A DNA stretch of 32,779 nucleotides from Streptomyces oryzae (GCF_017676365.1 NZ_JADKMA010000068.1:1-32779); one strand, 5' to 3'. Shown: positions 7,749 to 15,427, counted from the stretch's first letter. Program-made: numbers and translations. The notes: generated by a model not told the origin, from the sequence alone.

Positions 7749-8159
7749 ATGCACACCGTCGTCGAACGCGAAGTGGAGACGAGGCTCGTCCTCGCACCGG
7801 GGCACAGCGTCGCCGTACCGGCACGGCTCAGTTACCGCACGGACGACCCGTATGCCGTCCACATGACCTTCCACATCCACTCCGAGACCCCCGTCCACTG
7901 GACGTTCGCCCGCGAACTGCTCGTGGAGGGGCTGGCGCAGCCGTGCGGGGACGGGGACGTCCGGGTGTGGCCGACGTGCGTGGCGGGGCGCGAGGTGCTG
8001 TGCATGGCGCTCAGCTCGCCGAACGGGGACGCGCTGCTGGAGGCGCCCTCCTCCGTGGTGGCGGCCTGGCTGGAGCGCACCATGCGGGCGGTGGCGCCGG
8101 GCAGCGAACTGGAGGCGCTGGGTCTGGACGAGCAGTTGAGCGCGCTGCTGGAGCACTGA
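7749..8159 (+). CDS. ssgG: SsgA-like sporulation/cell-division protein, probably SsgG
   Basis: 136 residues, the usual length for SsgA-like proteins (SALPs), which occur in sporulating actinomycetes and direct septum placement and peptidoglycan remodelling. Family features are YRTDDPYAVHMTFH (29-42), WTFARELLVEGL, GDVRVWP, ALSSPNGDALLEAP (about 87-100) and a leucine-rich C-terminus. SsgG is chosen over other SALPs only because, as I recall, ssgG lies in this neighbourhood in S. coelicolor; SsgG helps position sporulation septa. The ATG has GAAAGGG 8 nt upstream. The gene converges on the MFS transporter with a 24-nt gap, and the 7681-7721 hairpin lies in its probable leader. Confidence 0.88.
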   Translation: MHTVVEREVETRLVLAPGHSVAVPARLSYRTDDPYAVHMTFHIHSETPVHWTFARELLVEGLAQPCGDGDVRVWPTCVAGREVLCMALSSPNGDALLEAPSSVVAAWLERTMRAVAPGSELEALGLDEQLSALLEH

Positions 8160-8183
8160 GCGGCGCCGGCTCCCGCACGCGGG

Positions 8184-9617
8184 TCACGCGGTGGGGTCCG
8201 GTACCGGGCCCGCCGCCGTCTGCGCCCTGGCCGGCGCGGAGCTGCGGCGCTCGCGGAACAGCAGCGCTGCCAGGGCTCCGGCCAGCATGAGCCCGGCCGC
8301 CACCGACAGCGCCCGGTCGGCGCCGTGCGCGAGGGCGTGCGCGGGGTCGGTTCCGTGCGCGGAGGTGGCGACGACGACGGTGAGGGAGAGCCCCATCGAC
8401 GAACCGAGATAGCGGGCCGTGTTGTTGGCGCCCGAGCCCATGGCGGCCCGGTCGGCGGGGACGCTCTCGACGGCGAGCCGGGGCAGCGCGGCGTTCAGCA
8501 GCCCGCTGCCGACGCCGGCGACGAAGAAGCCGGGCACGGTGCGGGCCCAGGACCCGGCCGCCGGTGCCCCCAGCATGGTCAGTGCGCCGACGGCGGAGAG
8601 GGCGAAGCCGAGGGCGAGTTGGTGGCGGGCGGCGAACCTGGCGGGCAGCCGGCGCGCCTGGAGCGCGGCGAGCAGCGCGGTGCCGGACCAGAGCAGGAAG
8701 AGCCAGGAGGTGCCCAGTTCCGTCATGCCGACGGTCTGGTGGAACAGCGCGGGCAGGTAGCTGAACAGGCCGATGACACCGAGTCCGGTGAACAGCGCGC
8801 CGCTGGTGGCGGCGAGGAAGGCCGGGCGGCGGAGCAGGGCGAGGTCCAGCAGCGGTGCGGCCACCCTGGCCTCCACGGCGGCGAAGGCGGCGACGAGGGC
8901 GACGGCCCCCGCGACCAGGCCGAGGACCTGCGGGCGCAGCCAGCCCTCCCTGCCGAGGGTGAGGGCGGCGAGCAGCGCGGTCAGCGCCAGCCCGAGCAGC
9001 AGCGCGCCGCCCAGGTCGGGCCGTCCGGCGCGGGGGCTGCGGGACTCGGTGAGGGTGCGGGCCGAGACGGCGGTGAGGACGAGCGCGGCAATGGCGTAGA
9101 CCACGTACGAGAGCCGCCAGTCGAGGGTGCCGAGCCCGGCGGAGACGACGGGTCCGACGGCGATGCCGCCGCTGAGCGCCGCGCCCCAGACGCCGGTGGC
9201 CCGTATCCGCGCCTGGCCCGCCGGATAGGCGTGCGCGAGCAGGCCGAGGCTGCTGGCGATGACGGCCGCGCTGGCGGCTCCCTGCGCCACCCGGGCCAGC
9301 GTGAAGGTGAGGGTTCCGGTGGCGAGGACGCCCAGCACCACGGTGACCGCGAGCGCGCCGAGCCCGGTGACGAAGACCCGTTTGCGCCCGTGGTCGTCGG
9401 CGAAGCTGCCCGCGACCAGGAGCAGGGCCGCAAGCCCCAGCGGGGTGCCGTTGAGCAGCCAGGGCTGCCCGGCGAGCGTGGTGCCGAAGTCGGCGGTCAT
9501 CCCGGGGAGGGTGAGCATCGGCGCGGTGTAGTTCATCAGCGCGACGAAGGTGGCCAGGCTTGTGGCGGCCAGTACGGTACCGGCGCGCGCACCGGTCGGG
9601 CCGGCAGCGGTGGTCAT
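8184..9617 (-). CDS. MFS transporter, DHA2-type drug efflux
   Basis: 477 residues, a proton-coupled efflux permease of the major facilitator superfamily, with about 13-14 hydrophobic helices. It begins GTVLAATSLATFVALMNYTAPML. The motif A region reads GSFADDHGRKRVF between helices 2 and 3, followed by LARVAQGAASAAVIASSLGLL and the motif-C-like WGAALSGGIAVGPVVSAGLG typical of drug antiporters. The ATG at 9617 has GGGGGAG 6 nt upstream, better than the in-frame ATG at 9647. It is divergent from an HxlR regulator with twin palindromes between them, the classic layout of a repressor and the efflux pump it controls. The substrate is unknown. Confidence 0.92.
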   Translation of the reverse strand: MTTAAGPTGARAGTVLAATSLATFVALMNYTAPMLTLPGMTADFGTTLAGQPWLLNGTPLGLAALLLVAGSFADDHGRKRVFVTGLGALAVTVVLGVLATGTLTFTLARVAQGAASAAVIASSLGLLAHAYPAGQARIRATGVWGAALSGGIAVGPVVSAGLGTLDWRLSYVVYAIAALVLTAVSARTLTESRSPRAGRPDLGGALLLGLALTALLAALTLGREGWLRPQVLGLVAGAVALVAAFAAVEARVAAPLLDLALLRRPAFLAATSGALFTGLGVIGLFSYLPALFHQTVGMTELGTSWLFLLWSGTALLAALQARRLPARFAARHQLALGFALSAVGALTMLGAPAAGSWARTVPGFFVAGVGSGLLNAALPRLAVESVPADRAAMGSGANNTARYLGSSMGLSLTVVVATSAHGTDPAHALAHGADRALSVAAGLMLAGALAALLFRERRSSAPARAQTAAGPVPDPTA

Positions 9618-9641
9618 GGAGGGCTCCCCCAGTGTTGATTC

Positions 9642-9652
9642 GTTCATTGAAC
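9642..9652. promoter_or_regulatory. Operator-like palindrome 1 in the MFS/HxlR gap
   Basis: GTTCATTGAAC, a perfect inverted repeat about one centre base. It lies just downstream of the predicted MFS start of transcription. Confidence 0.6.
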
Positions 9653-9682
9653 CGAGTAGGCGCCGAACGCTAGCACAGATGA

Positions 9683-9692
9683 TTCATTGAAC
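9683..9692. promoter_or_regulatory. Operator-like palindrome 2 in the MFS/HxlR gap
   Basis: TTCATTGAAC repeats the first site exactly 40 bp away, about four helical turns. It overlaps the probable -35 regions of both divergent promoters. Confidence 0.6.
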
Positions 9693-9707
9693 GAACTCAC
9701 TTCTTGG

Positions 9708-9713
9708 TAGGCT
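9708..9713 (+). promoter_or_regulatory. -10 element of the HxlR gene, probably a leaderless transcript
   Basis: TAGGCT ends 7 nt before the ATG at 9721 and no ribosome site lies between, so transcription would start at or next to the A of the start codon. Confidence 0.5.
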
Positions 9714-9720
9714 GGCCCGC

Positions 9721-10251
9721 ATGGCGCTGAAGAAGGGCTACGCGGGGCAGGACTGCTCCCTGGCCCGCACCCTGGAACTCGTCGGCGAACGCTGGACCAT
9801 GCTGGTCGTCCGCGACGCCTTCTACGGCGTGCGGCGCTACAGCGACTTCCTGGCCCACCTCGACATCCCCCGCGCCGTCCTCTCCGCCCGGCTGCGCACG
9901 CTGACCGAGTCCGGCGTCATGGAGCGCCGCCGCTACGAGGAATCCCCGCCCCGCGACGAGTACGTCCTCACGGAGAAGGGCCGCCGGCTGTGGCACGCGC
10001 TCTTCGCGCTGCTGATGTGGGGCCAGGAGTTCGCGGGCGGCACCACGGTGCGCCGCCGGTATCTGCACGCCGGATGCGGCACGGAGCTGGAACCCAGCGG
10101 CGGATGCGCGGCGTGCGGACGCGCGGCCGTGCCTCCCGAGGAGGTGGAGCTGCGCCCCGGCCCCGCCGCCGACGGGCCCGCCGCCCGCCAGGACCCGGTC
10201 AGCCGCGCCCTGTTGCGGCCGCACCGGCTGCTGGAGCCCCTGGAGACGTAG
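9721..10251 (+). CDS. HxlR-family transcriptional regulator
   Basis: 176 residues. A winged helix-turn-helix of the HxlR type spans about 10-105: CSLARTLELVGERWTMLVVRDAFYGVRRYSDF, then SARLRTLTESGVMERRRY and YVLTEKGRRLW. C12 is at the conserved N-terminal cysteine position that in some HxlR proteins senses oxidants or electrophiles. Beyond the usual domain, H116, C119, C129 and C132 (HAGC ... CAAC) form a small putative zinc site, followed by a Pro/Arg-rich tail. It is likely the repressor of the divergent MFS pump and of itself, through the two TTCATTGAAC sites. The start is the ATG of a probably leaderless message. Confidence 0.93.
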   Translation: MALKKGYAGQDCSLARTLELVGERWTMLVVRDAFYGVRRYSDFLAHLDIPRAVLSARLRTLTESGVMERRRYEESPPRDEYVLTEKGRRLWHALFALLMWGQEFAGGTTVRRRYLHAGCGTELEPSGGCAACGRAAVPPEEVELRPGPAADGPAARQDPVSRALLRPHRLLEPLET

Positions 10252-10350
10252 GAATTCTCCCTGCGCCGTGAACTTCTGTGCCGGGCCCGCCATCGAACGT
10301 GGCGTAGGACCCGTAGCGCAAGGAGAGGTCCGGGCACGCCGGGGGACGGC

Positions 10351-10494
10351 GTGCCGGACGCGACCTACAAGGTCAACGGTCTCAATGGCTGCCACTACTG
10401 GGGCAAGCTACTCACCGAGGGCACGCACGAGTACGCGGGTTACGCGTGCTGGAGCGACGAGAGCGGTCAGTGGCACCTGGACCTGATGAAGTGA
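10351..10494 (+). pseudogene. Probable 3' remnant of a small secreted-protein gene
   Basis: In the frame ending at the TGA 10492-10494, the last 47 codons give an aromatic- and Cys-containing peptide (DATYKVNGLNGCHYWGKL, then EYAGYACWSDESGQWHLDLM). That reads like the end of a real extracellular protein with two cysteines. Upstream in the same frame (10252-10350) the translation becomes Arg-rich and shows no signal peptide. A GTG at 10351 has GGGGGA close by, so a 47-residue protein is possible, but a truncated gene is more likely. I do not recognise the family. Confidence 0.45.
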
Positions 10495-10572
10495 GCCACG
10501 AGGCGGCCGCAGGCGTCCGGCCCGCGCTCCGGCCGCCCGCTCCGAGGGCCGGCCCGGCGGGAGGGCCGGCGC

Positions 10573-11940
10573 TCAGAAGAGCTTTCCGGGGTTGAGGATT
10601 CCGTTGGGGTCGAAGGCGGTCTTGATGGCGCGGTGGAGTTCGAGGCTGACGTCGCCCAGTTCGCGTGCGAGCCAGTCCTTCTTCAGTACGCCGACGCCGT
10701 GTTCGCCGGTGATGGTGCCGCCGAGCTTCAGGCCCAGCTCCATGATCTCGTCGAAGGAGGCGCGGGCGCGGCGGGACTCGTCCTCGTCGGCGGCGTCGAA
10801 GCAGACGGTGGGGTGGGTGTTGCCGTCGCCGGCGTGGGCGCAGACGCCGATGGTCAGTCCGTACCGCTCGGCGATCTCTGCCGTTCCGTCCAGCATGTCG
10901 GCCAGCCGGCTGCGCGGTACGCACACGTCGTCGATCATCGAGGTGCCCTTGACCGCTTCGAGCGCGGTCAGCGCGGCCCGCCGTCCCTGGAGGAGCAGTT
11001 CGGACTCGGCGGCGTCCTCGGCGGGCACCACCTCGCTCGCGCCCGCCGCCGCGCACAGCTCGCCCACGGCGCGCAACTGCGGCGCGGGGTCGGGGGTGTC
11101 GAAGGCCGCGAGGAGCAGCGCCCCGGTGGTCTCGGGCAGGCCCATCTTCGTCAGGTCGTTGACGGCGCGCAGCGTGGTGCGGTCCATCAGCTCCAGCAGC
11201 GCGGGCGTATGGCCCGCCTCCATGATCCGGCACACGGCCTCGCAGGCCGCGGCCGTCGAGGGGAACTCTGCGGCCAGCGCGAGCTGTTGCGGCGGCTCGG
11301 CCCGCAGCGCGAGGGTCGCCCGTACGACGATGCCCAGGCTGCCCTCGGAGCCGACGATCAGCCGGGTGAGGTCGTAGCCCGCGACGCCCTTGGCCGTACG
11401 GCGGCCGGTGGACAGCAGCCGCCCGTCGGCCAGCACGACGTCCAGGCCCAGCACATACTCAGCGGTGACGCCGTACTTCACACAGCACAGCCCGCCGGAG
11501 CCGGTGCCGATGTTGCCGCCGATCGTGCACATCTCCCAGCTGGAGGGGTCCGGCGGATAGCTCAGCCCGTGCTCGGCCACCGCGCGGGAGAGGGCGGCGT
11601 TGACGACGCCGGGCTCGACCACCGCGATCCGGTCGACGGGGCTGATCTCCAGGATGCGGTCCATCCTGGCGAGGGAGAGCAGCACACAGCCGTCCGTGGC
11701 GTTGGCGGCGCCGGACAGGCCGGTGCGGGCGCCCTGCGGCACGACGGGGACGCGCAGAGCGTTCGCCGTGCGCATGGTGTGCTGCACCTGCTCCACCGTG
11801 CGCGGGGTGACCAGCGCTGCGGGTGTTCCCGCGGGGCAGAAGCTCGCCATGTCGTTGGCGTACGAGCGGAGGATGTCCGGGTCGGTCAGCACGCCCTCTT
11901 CGGGCAGCCCCGCACGCAGCCGTTCGATGAGCTCGCTCAT
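10573..11940 (-). CDS. GlcD-type FAD-linked oxidase (glycolate / D-lactate dehydrogenase family)
   Basis: 455 residues. The N-terminal PCMH FAD-binding domain shows VVPQGARTGLSGAANA (66-81) and a glycine-rich TIGGNIGTGSGGLCCVKYG. The C-terminal domain has HAGDGNTHP (369-377), TGEHGVG (411-417) and the final NPGKLF, all typical of the GlcD/D-lactate dehydrogenase group that oxidises 2-hydroxyacids to 2-oxoacids. The exact substrate cannot be read from the sequence. The ATG at 11940 is preceded by GAGGG very close by, so the start is somewhat uncertain. It lies 59 nt downstream of the hydroxyphenylpyruvate dioxygenase gene on the same strand and may be cotranscribed with it. Confidence 0.9.
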   Translation of the reverse strand: MSELIERLRAGLPEEGVLTDPDILRSYANDMASFCPAGTPAALVTPRTVEQVQHTMRTANALRVPVVPQGARTGLSGAANATDGCVLLSLARMDRILEISPVDRIAVVEPGVVNAALSRAVAEHGLSYPPDPSSWEMCTIGGNIGTGSGGLCCVKYGVTAEYVLGLDVVLADGRLLSTGRRTAKGVAGYDLTRLIVGSEGSLGIVVRATLALRAEPPQQLALAAEFPSTAAACEAVCRIMEAGHTPALLELMDRTTLRAVNDLTKMGLPETTGALLLAAFDTPDPAPQLRAVGELCAAAGASEVVPAEDAAESELLLQGRRAALTALEAVKGTSMIDDVCVPRSRLADMLDGTAEIAERYGLTIGVCAHAGDGNTHPTVCFDAADEDESRRARASFDEIMELGLKLGGTITGEHGVGVLKKDWLARELGDVSLELHRAIKTAFDPNGILNPGKLF

Positions 11941-11999
11941 GCCCTCAGCGTGGCAGCCTGACGTCGTGCGGGGAAGCCTGCTACTGCGCGGGGAAGGAG

Positions 12000-13160
12000 T
12001 CAGAGGTTGCCGCGCCGCTCCTGTTCCCGCTCGATGGCTTCGAACAGGGCCTTGAAGTTGCCCTTGCCGAAGCCCATGGAGCCGTGCCGTTCGATGATCT
12101 CGAAGAAGACGGTCGGGCGGTCCTGGACCGGCTTGGTGAAGATCTGGAGCAGGTAGCCGTCCTCGTCCCGGTCGACCAGGATCTTCAGCTCGCGCAGCGT
12201 CTCGACGGGGACGCGGGTCTCGCCGGCCCACTCGCCGAGGGTGTCGTAGTACGCGTCAGGCGTGTCCAGGAACCGGACGCCGGCGGCGCGCATGCCCCGG
12301 ACGGTGGAGACGATGTCGTTGGTGGCGAGCGCGATGTGCTGGACTCCGGCGCTGCCGTAGAACTCCAGGTACTCGTCGATCTGGGACTTCTTCTTGGCGA
12401 TGGCGGGCTCGTTGATCGGGAACTTCACCTTGAGCGTGCCGTCGGCCACGACCTTGGACATCAGCGCGGAGTACTCGGTGGCGATGTCGTCGCCGACGAA
12501 CTCCTTCATGTTCGTGAAGCCCATGACCTTGTTGTAGAACTCGACCCACTCGTTCATCCTGCCGAGTTCGACGTTGCCGACGCAGTGGTCGACGGCCTGG
12601 AAGAAGCGCCGCTCGGGGGGCTGGACGATCGGGTCCATGGCGACGAAGCCGGGCAGGTAGGGGCCGTCGTAGCCGGTGCGCTCCACCAGGGTGTGGCGGG
12701 TCTCGCCGTAGGTGGCGATGGCCGCCCGGACGACGACGCCGTGCTCGTCCTTGGTCTCGTACGGCTCCTCGATGCCGCGGGCGCCGTGCTCGACGGCGTA
12801 CGCGTACGCGGCACGGGCGTCCTGGACCTGGATGGCCAGGTCGATGACGCCGTCGCCGTGTGCGGCGACATGGTCGGCGAGGAAGCGGCCCCATTCGGTG
12901 GTGGGGCGGATGACGGAGGTGAACACGAACCGGGCCGAGCCCGATTCGAGGACGTAACTGGCCGTCTCCCGGCTGCCGTTCTCGGGGCCCGCGTAGGCCA
13001 CGGCGCGCATGCCGAAGGCCGTGGAGTAGAAGTGCGCTGCCTGCTTCGCGTTGCCGACGGCGAAGACGACCGCGTCCATCCCCTTGACCGGGAAGGGGTC
13101 TGCCTGCCGTGCGGTCTGCGGGGTTGCCGCGTGAGTGTCCGTTCCAGATGCAGCAGTCAT
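12000..13160 (-). CDS. hpd: 4-hydroxyphenylpyruvate dioxygenase
   Basis: 386 residues. Converts 4-hydroxyphenylpyruvate to homogentisate with decarboxylation and ring hydroxylation, in tyrosine catabolism; homogentisate can also feed ochronotic pigment. Two vicinal-oxygen-chelate halves are present, and the three Fe(II) ligands of the C-terminal half are visible as H192 (AVDHCVGN), H275 (VQHIALATND) and E354 (FFEIIERHG). The GFGKGNFKALFEAIEREQ end closes the active site. I chose the ATG at 13160; upstream codons back to 13211 are open but lie in the regulatory region, and no strong ribosome site is seen. It is divergent from an Lrp-type regulator across 150 nt containing a strong palindrome. 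Confidence 0.96.
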   Translation of the reverse strand: MTAASGTDTHAATPQTARQADPFPVKGMDAVVFAVGNAKQAAHFYSTAFGMRAVAYAGPENGSRETASYVLESGSARFVFTSVIRPTTEWGRFLADHVAAHGDGVIDLAIQVQDARAAYAYAVEHGARGIEEPYETKDEHGVVVRAAIATYGETRHTLVERTGYDGPYLPGFVAMDPIVQPPERRFFQAVDHCVGNVELGRMNEWVEFYNKVMGFTNMKEFVGDDIATEYSALMSKVVADGTLKVKFPINEPAIAKKKSQIDEYLEFYGSAGVQHIALATNDIVSTVRGMRAAGVRFLDTPDAYYDTLGEWAGETRVPVETLRELKILVDRDEDGYLLQIFTKPVQDRPTVFFEIIERHGSMGFGKGNFKALFEAIEREQERRGNL

Positions 13161-13205
13161 ATGGGCAGGGTCACTCGGGGCCACAAGGTGCGCAATAGTT
13201 TGCGG

Positions 13206-13232
13206 TTCCACTGGGCAATCTGTTCAGTGGAA
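13206..13232. promoter_or_regulatory. Operator-like palindrome between hpd and the Lrp gene
   Basis: TTCCACTG-N11-CAGTGGAA, a perfect 8-bp inverted repeat. Its centre holds GCAATCTGT, which recurs at 13257-13265, and a related GCAATAGTT lies at 13192-13200. It is a likely binding site for the adjacent Lrp/AsnC protein. Confidence 0.65.
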
Positions 13233-13310
13233 GGCAGGATCGGGCGGACGATATGTGCAATCTGTGCAGCCCCGGCTCGGGCTGCCCCATCACTCACGGA
13301 GAGGCAAGCC

Positions 13311-13778
13311 ATGGGCATTGACCGACTGGACGGCCGGCTACTGGAATTGCTCGCCGAGGAGCCCAGGATCGGGGTGCTGGAGCTCTCCAGGCGGCTCGGA
13401 GTCGCCCGCGGGACGGCGCAGGCGCGGCTGGACCGGCTCACCTCCGGCGGCGTCATCCGCGGCTTCGGGCCCGAGGTGGACCCGGCGGCGCTGGGCTACC
13501 CGGTCACCGCGTTCGCGACCCTGGAGATCAAGCAGGGCCAGGGCGCGGACGTACGGGCGCATCTGGCGACGGTGCCCGAGGTGCTGGAGCTGCACACGAC
13601 CACCGGCAGCGGCGACATGCTCTGCCGCCTGGTGGCCCGCTCGAACGCCGACCTCCAGCGGGTGATCGACCGGGTCGTCGGCATCGAGGGAATCGTCCGC
13701 GCCTCCACGGCCATCGTGATGGAGAACCCGGTCCCGCTACGGGTGATTCCGCTGGTGAGGCAGGCAGCCACCGAGTGA
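13311..13778 (+). CDS. Lrp/AsnC-family transcriptional regulator
   Basis: 155 residues. The N-terminal helix-turn-helix spans about 1-48 (IDRLDGRLLELLAEEPRIGVLELSRRLGVARGTAQARLDRL). The C-terminal RAM/ligand-binding domain runs from about 65, with VTAFATLEIKQG, LHTTTGSGDMLCRLVARSNADLQRVID and a final STAIVMENPVPLRVIPL. GGAGAGG lies 6 nt before the ATG. Lrp proteins commonly bind amino acids, and being divergent from hpd this one probably controls tyrosine catabolism with tyrosine or a related compound as signal. That last point is inference. Confidence 0.95.
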   Translation: MGIDRLDGRLLELLAEEPRIGVLELSRRLGVARGTAQARLDRLTSGGVIRGFGPEVDPAALGYPVTAFATLEIKQGQGADVRAHLATVPEVLELHTTTGSGDMLCRLVARSNADLQRVIDRVVGIEGIVRASTAIVMENPVPLRVIPLVRQAATE

Positions 13779-13812
13779 GAGGGGCCCACCCCTCAGGGGC
13801 GCGGGGAACTGC
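13779..13812. terminator. Convergent terminator hairpin with dispersed-repeat copy 5 (inverted)
   Basis: GAGGGG-CCCA-CCCCTC (13779-13794) directly after the Lrp stop. The following 13791-13812 is the reverse complement of the GCAGTTCCCCGCGCCCCT core of the dispersed repeat. It sits between convergent genes. Confidence 0.65.
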
Positions 13813-13830
13813 GCGCCAAGCACGCCGAGT

Positions 13831-14655
13831 TCAACAGCTGGGAACCTTGCCATGGGTGCGGATCCCCTTCAGCGCATCCAGCGCGCCCTGGAGGGAGCCG
13901 ACCGGAACCAGCCGCAGCCCGGAGGGCAGCTCGGCGCTCGCCTCCCCGCACTGGGACTTCGGAAGCAGAAAGAAAGTCGCCCCGTCCCTGCGGGCCGCCT
14001 GGGTCTTGAGCGGGACGCCGCCGACGGCGCCCACCTTCCCGTCCGCGTCGATGGTGCCGGTCCCTGCGACGGTACGGCCGCCGGTCAGCCCGCCGCCCGC
14101 GCCGTCCCCGTCCAGCTTGTCGACGATGCCGAGCGCGAAGAACAGCCCCGCGCTCGGGCCGCCGACATCGCCCAGCCGCAGCTTGACGTGGATGTCCTTC
14201 GGCGAGCGGTGCAGCTGGCGCAGCGCGGCGGTGACGGCCTTGTGCTGGGAGTCCTTCATCTCCTCCGAGATGCGCTTCTCGGCGTCCTTGGTGTCCCCGC
14301 CGCCCGGGTAGACGGCCTCGCGGGGCATCACGGCCCGGTCCTCGCGGAACCAGGAGCGCACCACGTCGGGCAGCCGCACGGTCGCCTCGGGCTGGGTCGC
14401 GGCGATGGTGACGGACATCAGCCGCCCCTTGTCCCTGCCCTGCGCCTGGGCGCCCTCCACGGCGATCACCGGCTTGCCGTCCCTGCGGCCGAGCACATTG
14501 GCGGTCTCGCCCGGCTGGGCGAGCGAGTACGGCAGCGGGGCGAACAGCGCCACGACGAGCAGCAGCACGACGGGCAGCGCGCAGAGCGCGAGCGTACGGC
14601 GGCGGGTACGGCGCTGTCCTTCGGCCTGTGGGGCGGGGGTGCTGGATGCGGACAC
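13831..14655 (-). CDS. Membrane-anchored Lon-like serine protease, no ATPase domain
   Basis: 274 residues. A basic N-terminus (QRRTRRR) and one hydrophobic segment (about 21-44) anchor it, with the protease domain outside the cell. The S16 (Lon) catalytic dyad is visible: S168 in LGDVGGPSAGLFFALG and K217 in VGAVGGVPLKTQAA. Related proteins such as YlbL carry a PDZ domain before the protease domain; here residues 60-150 show no PDZ signature I can see, and the protein is shorter than YlbL. The GTG at 14655 is the best start, although its ribosome site is weak. Four CGTACG palindromes lie just upstream. The target is unknown. Confidence 0.87.
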   Translation of the reverse strand: MSASSTPAPQAEGQRRTRRRTLALCALPVVLLLVVALFAPLPYSLAQPGETANVLGRRDGKPVIAVEGAQAQGRDKGRLMSVTIAATQPEATVRLPDVVRSWFREDRAVMPREAVYPGGGDTKDAEKRISEEMKDSQHKAVTAALRQLHRSPKDIHVKLRLGDVGGPSAGLFFALGIVDKLDGDGAGGGLTGGRTVAGTGTIDADGKVGAVGGVPLKTQAARRDGATFFLLPKSQCGEASAELPSGLRLVPVGSLQGALDALKGIRTHGKVPSC

Positions 14656-14684
14656 CCCCGCAATCTACCGACCGGGCAGCGGAG

Positions 14685-14751
14685 CCGTACGAAGACCCCG
14701 TCCTCGTACGGTGTCCTCGCACCGCGACCTCGTACGGGCGTCCTGCGTACG
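14685..14751. promoter_or_regulatory. Cluster of four CGTACG palindromes upstream of the Lon-like gene
   Basis: CGTACG occurs at 14686, 14705, 14731 and 14746. The first two form a perfect 8-bp inverted repeat CCGTACGA/TCGTACGG (14685-14692, 14704-14711) with an 11-nt loop. It lies between the IclR gene's stop and the Lon-like gene's GTG, so it could be the IclR gene's terminator or an operator. Confidence 0.4.
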
Positions 14752-14782
14752 GCCCCGCCCGGCCGGGTCAGCGCAGGCCTTC

Positions 14783-15427
14783 TCAGCGCAGCGCTTCGGC
14801 GACCTCGGCGGCGGCGCGGACCACGCGGTGGCCGACCTGCTCCGGCACCGTCTCGGCCAGCATCACCACACCCACGCTGCCCTCTATACCGCTCACGCCC
14901 AGCACCGGTGCCGCCGCGCCGCTCGCGCCCGCCTCCAGCTCACCATGGGTGAGTACGAAGCCGGGGCCGCGCTCGCTGTCGGTCCTGCGCCCGGCGAGTA
15001 TCGCCCGGCCGGCGGCACCCCGGTCGAGGGGGTGCCGGAAGCCGGTCCGGTAGGCGACGTGGTAGTCGGTCCAGCTCGGCTCGACCACCGCGACGGCCAG
15101 CGCCTCGGTGCCGTCGACGAGGGTGAGGTGCGCGGTGGCGCCCACATCCTCGGCCAGCGAGCGCAGCGCGGGCAGCGCGGCCTCCCTGACCAGGGGGTGC
15201 ACCTGCCGCCCCAGGCGCAGTACGCCGAGCCCGACCCGGGCCCGGCCGCCCAAGTCGCGGCGGACGAGGGCGTGCTGCTCCAGGGTGGCCAGCAACCGGT
15301 AGACCACGGTCCGGTTGACGCCGAGCTTGTTGGACAGCTCGGTGACGGTCAGGCCGTGGTCGGTGTCGGCCAGTAATTTGAGGACACGCAGCCCTCGGTC
15401 GAGCGTCTGAGAAGTCTCCGCGGTCAC
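14783..15427 (-). CDS. IclR-family transcriptional regulator
   Basis: 214 residues. The N-terminal winged helix-turn-helix spans about 1-65 (SQTLDRGLRVLKLLADTDHGLTVTELSNKLGVNRTVVYRLLATLEQHALVRR). The C-terminal GAF-like effector domain follows, with LRSLAEDVGATAHLTLVDGTEALAVAVVEPS and RHPLDRGAAGRAIL. The effector is unknown. The GTG at 15427 has GAGGGG 5-8 nt upstream; the longer open frame to 15523 runs into the promoter region. No divergent partner is present, and the Lon-like gene downstream on the same strand is a possible cotranscript. Confidence 0.93.
   Translation of the reverse strand: MTAETSQTLDRGLRVLKLLADTDHGLTVTELSNKLGVNRTVVYRLLATLEQHALVRRDLGGRARVGLGVLRLGRQVHPLVREAALPALRSLAEDVGATAHLTLVDGTEALAVAVVEPSWTDYHVAYRTGFRHPLDRGAAGRAILAGRRTDSERGPGFVLTHGELEAGASGAAAPVLGVSGIEGSVGVVMLAETVPEQVGHRVVRAAAEVAEALR

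Noticed and set aside
8325..9638. A 437-codon plus-strand open frame
   Set aside because: It is a shadow of the MFS gene on the minus strand, with composition dominated by Gly/Glu/Arg and no family features.
10573..12231. Longer FAD oxidase starting upstream of 11940
   Set aside because: The upstream part overlaps the dioxygenase gene and translates to Arg/Pro-rich sequence; the enzyme's normal N-terminus begins at 11940.
12084..13310. Extended N-terminus for the Lrp regulator (564-codon open frame)
   Set aside because: The extra part lies antisense to hydroxyphenylpyruvate dioxygenase. The ATG at 13311 with GGAGAGG gives a normal-length Lrp protein.
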